Below are positions 24,441 through 31,782 of a stretch of 32,283 nucleotides of DNA, one piece after another. The stretch is from Eubacteriaceae bacterium (GTDB lineage Bacteria > Bacillota > Clostridia > Eubacteriales > Alkalibacteraceae): assembly GCA_003446375.1 (NCBI GenBank), contig DMAW01000168.1, positions 1 through 32,283 on the forward strand, read 5' to 3'. Under the pieces are notes generated by a model, which searched no databases, was not told the origin of the DNA, and was given only the letters and a program-made list of their open reading frames with translations. Within the stretch, counting starts at the first letter, position 1. The number at the start of each line of letters is the position of its first letter. The translations under genes and the position numbers were made by a program.

Positions 24441-26366
24441 ATGGGTTATACAATAACTGAGAAAATTATCAAGGATCATTTGGTTGTAGGCGAGATGACA
24501 AGAGGAGAAGAGATTGGGATTAGAATTGATCAGACGCTTACCCAAGACTCTACCGGAACGATGGCATATCTGCAGTTTGAGGCAATGGAAGTACCAAGAG
24601 TAAAGACGAAGAGGTCTGTAGCTTATATCGATCATAACATGCTTCAGACAGGCCCTGAGAATATGGATGATCATATTTACATTCAAACAGTAGCTAAGAA
24701 ACACGGGGTATATTATTCAAAACCGGGTAATGGAATATGCCATCAGGTCAACATAGAGCGATTTGGAGTTCCGGGGCAGACGCTTCTGGGTTCGGATAGT
24801 CATACTCCTACAGGCGGAGGAATAGGAATGCTCGCCATAGGTGCTGGGGGTCTGGATGTTGCAGTGGCCATGGCAGGTGGAGAGTATTACATAACTATGC
24901 CGGAGATCGTGAAAGTACAGCTGGAAGGAAAGCTTAATCCCGGAGTGGCATCTAAAGATATCATCTTAGAAGTATTGAAAAGATGTACTGTAAAAGGTGG
25001 AATCAACAGGGTGTTTGAATATGTGGGAGAAGGCGTTAAAGGTTTGACAGTGCCTGAAAGGGCAACTATAACAAATATGGGAGCTGAGCTTGGAGCGACT
25101 ACATCCGTGTTTCCAGCAGATGAGATAACACTTGAGTTTTTAAAGAGCCAAGGAAGGGAAGAAGATTTCAAAGCTATTTCGGCCGATGAAGATGCAAAGT
25201 ATGATATGGAAATAGTTATAGAGTTGGATAAGCTAGGCGCGATGGCAGCATGTCCACATAGCCCGGATAATGTAAAATCAATTAAAGATCTGGAAGGAAC
25301 AAAAGTCAATCAGATAGCAATAGGAAGCTGCACTAACTCTTCGTATCTTGATTTAATGAAGGTCGCGAATATCTTAGAAGGAAAGACTGTTGCGGAAGAC
25401 GTATCATTAGTTATTTCACCTGGATCAAAACAAGTATTGAATATGCTTGCAGAAAACGGATCGTTGGCAAAACTGATAGATTCAGGAGCCAGGATACTGG
25501 AGTGTGGCTGTGGACCTTGCATTGGAATGGGACAGTCGCCAAACACCAAAGGAGTCTCGTTGAGGACTTTTAACAGAAACTTTAAAGGCAGAAGCGGTAC
25601 CGTAGATGCAGATGTTTATATTGTAAGTCCTGAAACAGCAGCAGTTTCTGCTATAACAGGGAAAATAACAGATCCCGTAGCTAATATACGAGCCAACGTT
25701 TTGGAGGTAGATATCCCAGCAGAGTTTAAAGTCAACGACAACATGATAGTAGCGCCTGCATCTGAATGTGAAGCAGTAGAAGTGATAAAAGGTCCAAACA
25801 TCAAGCCGTTCCCTAAGACTTCGGCTTTGCAGGATAAAATCGAAAAAAATGTGTTGATAAAGGTCGAGGATAATATAACGACTGATCATATTATGCCGTC
25901 GAATGCAAAACTGCTCCCTTACAGATCTAATATTCCTTACTTATCAGATTATTGTCTAACTCCATGTGATCCTGAGTTTCCTCAAAGAGCGAAGGACAAT
26001 CAAGGAGGGCTGATTGTTGCCGGACATAACTATGGTCAAGGATCTAGTAGAGAGCATGCTGCGCTAGCACCTCTTTATCTAGGAATCAAAGGTGTAGCGG
26101 CAAAATCCTTCGCAAGAATACATAAAAATAATCTTATTAACAATGGCATATTGCCGATGGTGTTCGTTAATGAGGAAGATTACGATAAAATAGATTTAAT
26201 GGATCAAATAATCATAGATGGCGTTATAGAGGGAGTAGGCAAAAAAGAATTGACGCTTAAAGACGCAACAAAGGGAATTGAAATTCCGGTTAAGGTAGAC
26301 GTGACAGAGAGGCAAATTGACATTTTGAAAAATGGTGGTTTGATCAACTACATGAAAGTCAAGTAA
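24441..26366 (+). CDS. Aconitate hydratase
   Basis: Converts citrate to isocitrate with a [4Fe-4S] cluster. Cluster ligands are Cys297 (IGSCTNSS), Cys357 and Cys360 (CGCGPCIGMG). Other signatures are LLGSDSHTPTGGGIGMLAIG, DNITTDHIMPSNAKLLPYRS and the swivel-domain active-site loop GHNYGQGSSREHAAL. At 641 residues it is the compact clostridial type; the fused swivel domain separates it from LeuC. It follows the citrate synthase gene by 45 nt, so the pair forms an operon. No isocitrate dehydrogenase follows. Confidence 0.93.
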   Translation: MGYTITEKIIKDHLVVGEMTRGEEIGIRIDQTLTQDSTGTMAYLQFEAMEVPRVKTKRSVAYIDHNMLQTGPENMDDHIYIQTVAKKHGVYYSKPGNGICHQVNIERFGVPGQTLLGSDSHTPTGGGIGMLAIGAGGLDVAVAMAGGEYYITMPEIVKVQLEGKLNPGVASKDIILEVLKRCTVKGGINRVFEYVGEGVKGLTVPERATITNMGAELGATTSVFPADEITLEFLKSQGREEDFKAISADEDAKYDMEIVIELDKLGAMAACPHSPDNVKSIKDLEGTKVNQIAIGSCTNSSYLDLMKVANILEGKTVAEDVSLVISPGSKQVLNMLAENGSLAKLIDSGARILECGCGPCIGMGQSPNTKGVSLRTFNRNFKGRSGTVDADVYIVSPETAAVSAITGKITDPVANIRANVLEVDIPAEFKVNDNMIVAPASECEAVEVIKGPNIKPFPKTSALQDKIEKNVLIKVEDNITTDHIMPSNAKLLPYRSNIPYLSDYCLTPCDPEFPQRAKDNQGGLIVAGHNYGQGSSREHAALAPLYLGIKGVAAKSFARIHKNNLINNGILPMVFVNEEDYDKIDLMDQIIIDGVIEGVGKKELTLKDATKGIEIPVKVDVTERQIDILKNGGLINYMKVK

Positions 26367-26374
26367 AGCAATCC

Positions 26375-26404
26375 AAGGCGGCACTTCTTTAGAAGTGCCG
26401 CCTT
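26375..26404. terminator. Bidirectional hairpin between convergent genes
   Basis: AAGGCGGCACTTC (26375-26387) pairs perfectly with GAAGTGCCGCCTT (26392-26404) around TTTA. It lies between the ends of the aconitase gene and the minus-strand phospholipase-like gene. T-runs are weak on both sides, but the 13-bp GC-rich stem and its position support termination in both directions. Confidence 0.85.
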
Positions 26405-26406
26405 GA

Positions 26407-27390
26407 TCATATAACGGAATCGAAATATCGTATGGCGTTGTCTAAATTGCAATCGAGCCCGGTTTCATAGCTTAGGTTTTTAAAAAGAGTTTTGATAGAT
26501 TCCAGATTAGGAGGAGCATTACGTTCAATTAGTGAAAGTACAAGCAAAAATTTGTCTAAAGCGTCTTTGACGCTTTGATCAAATAGCTCGTTGTAAGAAC
26601 TATGGTAAGTCTTGCCTATATCGCTGGGATGATGCCATGCTTTGCCTGTAAGATTAAGAATATTCTCATCACTTGGAGAATTTATAGGATAAAATGCATT
26701 TGAAAATTTGCCGTAAGAACCGGAAAGTATTTCGATAAAACCAAAGACTAGCTTTTTCATTCCGGTAGGATCAGACAGCATTGACGTCAACATCTTGGCT
26801 TTTTTGATGCTTTTTACAACCGAGTTATTTTTAATATCAATAGCAAAGACATCTTGAATCAGATCTTTGTAAAAAGACTCTATGATTTTGGCATCAAATA
26901 AAGAGATGCTGAAGATGCTGCTTATTGGAAAACAGCAGGCTTTTTTGGAGTAGCGATGATTGTAAAAGGCAATGTCTAGGAAAACCTCGTATTTTTTGTG
27001 GTTATATTTGAGATCTTTAGTCGAAGGATCTGATTTTAAGTATTTTCCGCTCCTATAAAATATAAATGGATGTGTGGCGACATCTAGGGCATGGTGGGAG
27101 ATCAAGCCCAATAGATATGAAAGAATGAGTGTTCTTTCTTTTCCTTCATCCATGGATAAAATTTTTGATATAGCAGAGTAAAAAAAATCGTCGACTTTGT
27201 TTTGGTGGAGTATTGAACCGTAATTTATGCTATTTTCATTTTTCAAGAGTACATTGTAATAAAAGAAGATATCTGGCCCTTGAGTCCCGAGGTCGTATAC
27301 CTTTTGGTTTATGTCAAAGGTAATATTCATATCCGATAGTCTCTTTAAGGTTTCTTGACCGCATAAATAGTGGTTTAAGGCATCTGACAT
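26407..27390 (-). CDS. Zinc-dependent phospholipase C-like protein
   Basis: A 327-residue protein with the ligand pattern of Bacillus-type zinc phospholipase C: His7, Asp40 (LGTQGPD), His62, His99-x3-Asp103 with His107 (SHHALDVATHPF), and His131-x3-Glu135. No signal peptide is visible, so it is probably cytoplasmic, unlike the secreted enzyme; its substrate is unknown. The start ATG 27390 is set by AAAGGAGGG (27406-27398). The annotated upstream in-frame codons (to 27423) are unlikely. The Shine-Dalgarno has an 11-nt complement just upstream. Confidence 0.85.
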   Translation of the reverse strand: MSDALNHYLCGQETLKRLSDMNITFDINQKVYDLGTQGPDIFFYYNVLLKNENSINYGSILHQNKVDDFFYSAISKILSMDEGKERTLILSYLLGLISHHALDVATHPFIFYRSGKYLKSDPSTKDLKYNHKKYEVFLDIAFYNHRYSKKACCFPISSIFSISLFDAKIIESFYKDLIQDVFAIDIKNNSVVKSIKKAKMLTSMLSDPTGMKKLVFGFIEILSGSYGKFSNAFYPINSPSDENILNLTGKAWHHPSDIGKTYHSSYNELFDQSVKDALDKFLLVLSLIERNAPPNLESIKTLFKNLSYETGLDCNLDNAIRYFDSVI

Positions 27391-27394
27391 TATC

Positions 27395-27448
27395 ATTCCC
27401 TCCTTTACTTTTAATGATAACATAAAATTAATTTTACAAGGAGGGAAT
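27395..27448 (-). promoter_or_regulatory. Inverted repeat masking the Shine-Dalgarno of the phospholipase-like gene
   Basis: ATTCCCTCCTT (27395-27405) and AAGGAGGGAAT (27438-27448) are perfect 11-bp inverted repeats. Between them lies the 14-bp palindrome TAAAATTAATTTTA (27423-27436). In minus-strand RNA the first arm would be the anti-Shine-Dalgarno and the second the Shine-Dalgarno itself plus the base before ATG. A possible minus promoter (TTTACG, 17 bp, TATATA) lies just upstream of the repeat. Confidence 0.55.
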
Positions 27449-27582
27449 TATTGATAAAATATATATATGATAAAGGAAGCTGTTCGTAAAAAGTTAATGT
27501 GATATTGTGTGCTGCGAGGAAAAATAAGCAATAATATGGCTGTAAATGCCAGCTGCAATCTTATAATGCGAGGAGAGAAGAC

Positions 27583-28821
27583 ATGAAATTGACAAAGGAA
27601 GAAATAAGTTGGATTTTGTACGACTGTGGCAACTCAGCCTATTCAATAATCATTACTACTGCAATTTTTCCGATTTATTTTACAGGTATGGCTTCCCAGG
27701 CTGGTGCAAGTGGAGCATCAGCAACTGCATGGTGGAATTACGGGAATGCATTTGCCACATTTTTAATTGTCGTATTGAGCCCCATACTTGGAACTATTGC
27801 TGATTATAGACATTTTAAGAAGCGCTTCTTTACTTTTTTTTCGTTGCTAGGAATAGCCTTTACGGGTCTTTTGGCAGTTGTTCCTGAAACAAGCTGGCAG
27901 TTCCTCATGATATTTTATGTAGTTACAGTATTGGGATTTGCAGGAGCTAACATATTTTATGACGCGTTTTTAGTGGACGTTTCTGAAGATGAAAATATGG
28001 ATAAGGTATCATCAAGTGGTTTTGCCTTTGGTTACATAAGCAGCGTAATACCTTTTATACTATGTATTTTTTTAATCAATTTTTCAGGACTCGACATTTT
28101 GGTTATGACCAAGACCTCATTTGCAGTGACTAGTTTGTGGTGGGGGTTATTTACAATGCCAATGATAAGAAATGTTAGGCAAATTCATTACATAGAACCT
28201 GAACCCAGACCGGTTAAAAAAAGCTTTTTGAGAATTGTAAATACGGTGAAGAATATTAAGAGGTACAAGACCATAGCTGTTTTTTTAGGTGCTTATTTTT
28301 TCTATATAGATGGAGTGGATACCATAATTAGAAATGCTGCAGTATTTGGAGAGCAGATAGGCCTTGATACGACGGGTTTGATGATTGCTCTTTTAATGAC
28401 ACAGATAGTTGCGTTTCCGTGTGCAATATTATACGGGATGTTAGCTAAAAGATTCAGCGCGCGGAATATGATAATAATCGGTATATTAACTTATTTTCTA
28501 GTGTGTATAATGGCTTATAGCATGGAGACGATATGGGATTTTGCTCTTTTAGGATTTATGATAGCATCTGCTCAAGGGGGTATACAGGCTCTTAGCAGGT
28601 CGTATTTTGCAAAGATAGTCCCTAAAAAGAATTCAAATGAATTTTTTGGATTTTACAATATTCTAGGAAAGTTTGCAGCAATTATGGGGCCGATTCTCAT
28701 AGGCACTATAACTTTGGTTACAGGCGATATAAGAAAGGCGGTCTTAAGCCTGATAATATTGTTTGGAGCAGGGCTTTTAATGATATTGAAATTGCCGAAA
28801 TATCCCGAAAGGGTGCAATGA
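27583..28821 (+). CDS. MFS transporter of the UMF1/Atg22-like family
   Basis: A 412-residue membrane protein with about twelve hydrophobic segments. The opening EEISWILYDCGNSAYSIIIT and FPIYF are hallmarks of the UMF1 (vacuole-effluxer Atg22-like) group, as are the central loop around residues 200-220 and SAQGGIQALSRSYFAKIVP. Export or uptake of small solutes is inferred; the substrate is unknown. ATG 27583 has GCGAGGAGAG upstream, and a TATAAT box (27562-27567) with a weak -35 precedes it. Confidence 0.87.
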   Translation: MKLTKEEISWILYDCGNSAYSIIITTAIFPIYFTGMASQAGASGASATAWWNYGNAFATFLIVVLSPILGTIADYRHFKKRFFTFFSLLGIAFTGLLAVVPETSWQFLMIFYVVTVLGFAGANIFYDAFLVDVSEDENMDKVSSSGFAFGYISSVIPFILCIFLINFSGLDILVMTKTSFAVTSLWWGLFTMPMIRNVRQIHYIEPEPRPVKKSFLRIVNTVKNIKRYKTIAVFLGAYFFYIDGVDTIIRNAAVFGEQIGLDTTGLMIALLMTQIVAFPCAILYGMLAKRFSARNMIIIGILTYFLVCIMAYSMETIWDFALLGFMIASAQGGIQALSRSYFAKIVPKKNSNEFFGFYNILGKFAAIMGPILIGTITLVTGDIRKAVLSLIILFGAGLLMILKLPKYPERVQ

Positions 28822-28851
28822 AAAAGTTGGAGCTCAAGCTCCAACTTTTTT
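28821..28851. terminator. Bidirectional terminator between the MFS gene and the superoxide reductase gene
   Basis: AAAAAGTTGGAGC (28821-28833) pairs with GCTCCAACTTTTT (28838-28850) around TCAA. The T-run serves the plus strand and the A-run, read in reverse, serves the minus strand. The hairpin begins in the MFS stop codon and reaches the stop codon of the minus-strand gene. Confidence 0.92.
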
Positions 28852-29224
28852 ATTCACATTTAACAGTTATGCTGTTTTCCCACAGCCCATGAATATTGCA
28901 ATAACTCATTGCCATAAGCTCTCCGGATTCTTGTATCTTTATACTTACCTTTGCACAAAAGTCTGTAAAGATACCTGATTCTCCATGGGCATCGAAGTCA
29001 ATTGAAGCAACTTCAACGGGAAATTTTCCGCTATCAGGTTTAAAGAATACCTTTATCCATTTGATATAATGCTCAAATGTATTCGGATGGGCGATTTCTT
29101 CACCTACTACGGCGGTCACAAGAAAAGATTCGTCTTTCTTTACGCTTTCAGGCGCTTTGATCACAGGAACGTGTTTTTCATTTTTCCAGTCACCGCTTTG
29201 GACGGTTGCAGTTAGATTTGACAT
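28850..29224 (-). CDS. Superoxide reductase (class II desulfoferrodoxin / neelaredoxin type)
   Basis: Reduces superoxide to hydrogen peroxide without making oxygen, a defence of anaerobes. The 124-residue protein has the iron site His18, His46, His52, Cys109 and His112, and the catalytic-loop Glu16-Lys17 (EKH). It lacks the N-terminal four-cysteine desulforedoxin domain of class I proteins. ATG 29224 is set by AAAGGAG (29240-29234). Three extra N-terminal residues from GTG 29233 are unlikely. The usual HH after EH is HY here. Confidence 0.92.
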   Translation of the reverse strand: MSNLTATVQSGDWKNEKHVPVIKAPESVKKDESFLVTAVVGEEIAHPNTFEHYIKWIKVFFKPDSGKFPVEVASIDFDAHGESGIFTDFCAKVSIKIQESGELMAMSYCNIHGLWENSITVKCE

Positions 29225-29260
29225 AATTAGCACTCCTTTTATCGTTAGTTATCACAATTT

Positions 29261-29324
29261 TTATTATACCCAGACAAATAATGAATAAACAGATTAATAA
29301 ACACTGTTAAATTGGGTATAATAA
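29261..29324. promoter_or_regulatory. Divergent promoters with mirrored -10 boxes
   Basis: TTATTATACCCA (29261-29272) and TGGGTATAATAA (29313-29324) are a perfect 12-bp inverted repeat. Each arm contains TATAAT, the left one on the minus strand for the superoxide reductase gene and the right one (29317-29322) for the acylphosphatase gene. On the plus strand TTAATA (29294-29299) is a weak -35 at 17 bp. A shared regulator bound at both arms is possible. Confidence 0.6.
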
Positions 29325-29342
29325 ATTATGAGGTGAAAAGGG

Positions 29343-29621
29343 ATGAAAAGAGTAAGACTGATCGTAGAAGGAAGAGTGCAGGGAGTAGGTTTTAGATGGT
29401 TTACCAAGGAGCTTGCCATTAGATGCGGATTGACAGGAGATGTTAAAAACAACTACGACTCTACTGTTGAAATCAATGCTCAAGGTGACGAAAAAGCCTT
29501 GGAGGAATTTATAGAAAAACTATATGAGGGACCGAACCGATTTGCAAAAGTAGAGAACATAAGAGCCCGTGAAATTGAAACAGTAGAAAAAGAAAAAGAT
29601 TTTGAAGTGATTTTATTGTAA
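29343..29621 (+). CDS. acyP: Acylphosphatase
   Basis: Hydrolyses acyl phosphates such as carbamoyl or acetyl phosphate. The 92-residue protein has the signature GRVQGVGFRWF with catalytic Arg18, and the second catalytic residue Asn36 in GDVKNN. Length and fold are normal. It is transcribed away from the superoxide reductase gene from a promoter with a TATAAT box at 29317-29322. AGGTG precedes ATG 29343. Confidence 0.94.
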   Translation: MKRVRLIVEGRVQGVGFRWFTKELAIRCGLTGDVKNNYDSTVEINAQGDEKALEEFIEKLYEGPNRFAKVENIRAREIETVEKEKDFEVILL

Positions 29622-29644
29622 TGGGCTATAAATTAATGTATAAT
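29616..29644 (+). promoter_or_regulatory. Promoter of the SEC-C protein gene
   Basis: TTGTAA (29616-29621) and a perfect TATAAT (29639-29644) are separated by 17 bp. The -35 box overlaps the acylphosphatase stop codon. Confidence 0.7.
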
Positions 29645-29672
29645 TCCTTTTAGTAAACTAGGAGGTAATAAA

Positions 29673-30179
29673 ATGGCCTTATACGAAAAGTGGCAGAGCA
29701 TTATCGAAGAATCGAGTAAATCAGAAGAAGCGCAACAGGAGTTTTGGAATGATTTTTGTGAAAAGGAACAAACTATTTATGAAAAGATCCTTGAAGCAAA
29801 CCAAAAGGAAGTAAAAGGAATAATTAAGGATTTGGCAGAAGAATACGAGATAAGCCTTCCGTATTTCATGGGATTTTTGGACGGAATAAATGAAAGTATT
29901 GAAGTGGCAAATGAATTAGAAAAATTAACAGAGAATGATGAAGTTTCCCTTGTCATTGACTTTAAAAAATTGTATTGGAACATGTTGGCAGTTCCTGCGC
30001 CGTGGCTTTTCGAGCTTCCTCAGTGGGACGGAATATTGTCGGCAGAAGATAGAAAAAGCATCCAAAAGGACTACAATAGGTCTAAGACCGTTGTAAATGA
30101 AAGCAAAGTAGGAAGAAATGACCCATGTCCTTGCGGTAGTGGGAAAAAATATAAAAAGTGCTGTGGCAAATCAAAATAA
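29673..30179 (+). CDS. SEC-C metal-binding domain protein
   Basis: A 168-residue cytoplasmic protein. Residues 1-140 are acidic and mainly helical, with no motif I recognise. The C-terminus is a SEC-C zinc motif (RNDPCPCGSGKKYKKCC), with Cys152, Cys154, Cys163 and Cys164. SEC-C motifs occur at the end of SecA and in many unrelated proteins and bind zinc and sometimes ribosomes or SecB. Function here is unknown. ATG 29673 has AGGAGGT (29660-29666) upstream, and the gene has its own promoter and terminator. Confidence 0.85.
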   Translation: MALYEKWQSIIEESSKSEEAQQEFWNDFCEKEQTIYEKILEANQKEVKGIIKDLAEEYEISLPYFMGFLDGINESIEVANELEKLTENDEVSLVIDFKKLYWNMLAVPAPWLFELPQWDGILSAEDRKSIQKDYNRSKTVVNESKVGRNDPCPCGSGKKYKKCCGKSK

Positions 30180-30188
30180 AATTACGCG

Positions 30189-30228
30189 AAAGCGCCAGCC
30201 TGGGTTTTATTAGAGGTAGGCGCTTTTT
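30189..30228 (+). terminator. Terminator after the SEC-C gene
   Basis: AAAGCGCC (30189-30196) pairs with GGCGCTTT (30219-30226), with a long partly paired loop, and the T-run is 30224-30228. The hairpin ends about 50 nt short of the convergent patatin gene. Confidence 0.75.
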
Positions 30229-30279
30229 AATATTTTGAAAAAAAGTTCAGGTTATATATGCATAAACAATTTAAATATT

Positions 30280-31593
30280 TTATTTATTGGTAAGGTAAAG
30301 CAATGTGAGTATGGATAAGCTCGCTTCAGGCGTAAAACGATTTATAAGCTTACCTAAAGGAAACTTTGAATTTACATTGAGACTCAAGAAATACATGTAG
30401 TATGTTAAAAAACGCAAACTGTTCATGGGGCTTGCATCTTCGTCTTCGCCTTTGAAAATATCCAATATGTTTTTATGATTTTTTATAATTGATAGATTTT
30501 CATCTATCAACGTATTTACCTCTTTGAAGATTTCCTTGGTGAGCTCATCGGGAGTATACTTTTTAAGCCTAGGAATATCAAGATTTTTTGCAGTTATCTC
30601 AAGCATGCTAAGGCCTATATCATGATTTCTAAAAGAAGTGTATCCTAGTAGTTTGGTAATCTCATCAAGGGTTTCTTCCTTGCCTAAAAGGCGATCTTTT
30701 CCTAAAAGCAATGGCAGCTTCATGCCATCATCACCAGGTATAGGAAAACCTAATCGTTTTTGAAAATTTGTGAAATTTGCGTTGTCTTTAGAGGTGTCGA
30801 TATAATAATTTTTCCCTTTGACTTTTTCAAATTTTTTCAATGTATCAAGATAACCCATCTGGATGTTTTTTTTCATCAGGTCTGGATCGAACTCTAAAAT
30901 CAATCCAAGATATTCGGAGTTTGTAATATTAATGATATTTAAATCATCTCTCTTTTTACGCAGCTTAAGTCCTGGAGGAGAAGGGAGTTCTACAGCTATC
31001 AGGTTTTTATACCCTCTGTCTGCAAGAAGATCTATTGGGAAATTGTCGTAAACGGCACCGTCTATATAAGTCTTTCCATCTATTTCGTGTCTTTTGAATG
31101 CAGGGAATGCCGCACTGGCAAGAAGGTAATCTAAAAGCTTTCCTTTTGGGATGTCATCTATCATCAACTCCAAGGGTTTTAAGTCGTTAAGTGAAACTGT
31201 GACCAGTCCGAGCTTGATGGGAGATTTTCGGATGAGATCTTCATTGATGTACTTTTTAAGGTTGTTTTTCAACGGCGTTATATCAAGGCCGCCGTTGAAA
31301 ACATAATCTTTAAAAGAAGATGCAAATGTGCTCCAATCTTGGCGAGACCAGTCGGATATATATTTATCGGTAATTTTTTGGTTGAAGGCAAAAACTTGAT
31401 CCATGGATAAATTGGACCAAAATTCCAGTGCAAAATCAAAATCATTTTGAGCTATTATAGCTCCATTTAATGCGCCGACTGAGGTTCCTGCCACAGCGCT
31501 GATCTGTATGCCCATTTCTCTAAGGGCTTTCCATACTCCGATTTCGAAAGATCCTTTGGCACCGCCTCCGCTTAAAACCAAACCATATTCCAT
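30280..31593 (-). CDS. Patatin-like phospholipase
   Basis: A serine hydrolase of the patatin/RssA family acting on lipids, with a Ser-Asp dyad. The oxyanion motif SGGGAKG is at residues 8-14, the nucleophile elbow GTSVG (Ser38) at 36-40, and the catalytic Asp178 is in DGA. The C-terminal 200 residues (from about 235) show no motif I recognise and make the protein, at 437 residues, longer than the bare domain. ATG 31593 has AGGGAGTGG upstream. No signal peptide. Confidence 0.92.
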   Translation of the reverse strand: MEYGLVLSGGGAKGSFEIGVWKALREMGIQISAVAGTSVGALNGAIIAQNDFDFALEFWSNLSMDQVFAFNQKITDKYISDWSRQDWSTFASSFKDYVFNGGLDITPLKNNLKKYINEDLIRKSPIKLGLVTVSLNDLKPLELMIDDIPKGKLLDYLLASAAFPAFKRHEIDGKTYIDGAVYDNFPIDLLADRGYKNLIAVELPSPPGLKLRKKRDDLNIINITNSEYLGLILEFDPDLMKKNIQMGYLDTLKKFEKVKGKNYYIDTSKDNANFTNFQKRLGFPIPGDDGMKLPLLLGKDRLLGKEETLDEITKLLGYTSFRNHDIGLSMLEITAKNLDIPRLKKYTPDELTKEIFKEVNTLIDENLSIIKNHKNILDIFKGEDEDASPMNSLRFLTYYMYFLSLNVNSKFPLGKLINRFTPEASLSILTLLYLTNK

Positions 31594-31632
31594 AATCCAC
31601 CACTCCCTGAAAGCGTTTAATTGTTTTAGTAG

Positions 31633-31641
31633 ATTATATCA
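31633..31641 (-). promoter_or_regulatory. Extended -10 promoter of the patatin gene
   Basis: On the minus strand the sequence reads TGATATAAT, an extended -10 box, 39 nt upstream of the ATG. No clear -35 box lies 17 bp further up; a dyad (31650-31679) occupies that place. Confidence 0.55.
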
Positions 31642-31649
31642 TAAATAAA

Positions 31650-31679
31650 GCTTATAATGTACTTTCGTACAAGATAAGC
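31650..31679. repeat. Dyad symmetry between divergent promoters
   Basis: GCTTAT (31650-31655) pairs with ATAAGC (31674-31679), and the inner TGTAC (31658-31662) pairs with GTACA (31667-31671) around TTTC, with a 2-nt mismatch on each side. It lies upstream of the queT -35 box and over the -35 region of the patatin gene, so an operator is as likely as a hairpin. Confidence 0.6.
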
Positions 31680-31697
31680 AAATAGCAAAAAATTATA

Positions 31698-31726
31698 TTG
31701 AGAAATACAGCAAACTGACGTATAAT
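31698..31726 (+). promoter_or_regulatory. Promoter of queT
   Basis: TTGAGA (31698-31703) and TATAAT (31721-31726) with a 17-bp spacer. Transcription should begin near 31732, only a few nucleotides before the riboswitch stem. Confidence 0.8.
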
Positions 31727-31735
31727 AAGAAACCA

Positions 31736-31777
31736 TGACAGTTCGCAATATCCTGTCAATAAAAAAAACTACGGAGG
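31736..31777 (+). ncRNA. preQ1-I riboswitch overlapping the queT Shine-Dalgarno
   Basis: The stem TGACAG (31736-31741) and CTGTCA (31753-31758) encloses the loop TTCGCAATATC (31742-31752), which closely resembles the preQ1 type I loop of the Thermoanaerobacter riboswitch (UCGCAGUAAC). An A-rich tail (31758-31768) and ACTACGGAGG (31768-31777) follow. The tail CGG should form the pseudoknot with the loop and so hide the Shine-Dalgarno GGAGG (31773-31777). High preQ1 would then reduce QueT translation. The following gene encodes a preQ1 transporter, which supports the call. Confidence 0.88.
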
Positions 31778-31782
31778 AAAAA

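Noticed and set aside
24887..25309. Minus-strand open frame within the aconitase gene
   Set aside because: Anti-parallel shadow of conserved aconitase codons, Ser/Pro-rich, with no ribosome binding site.
27438..27482. AAGGAGGG on the plus strand as the Shine-Dalgarno of a small gene
   Set aside because: The only frame at a suitable distance starts at TTG and stops after about 12 codons with no recognisable product; the motif is better explained as one arm of the minus-strand inverted repeat.
31735..31782. Upstream in-frame start for queT at 31735
   Set aside because: It would translate the riboswitch, has no Shine-Dalgarno, and adds residues not seen in QueT proteins.
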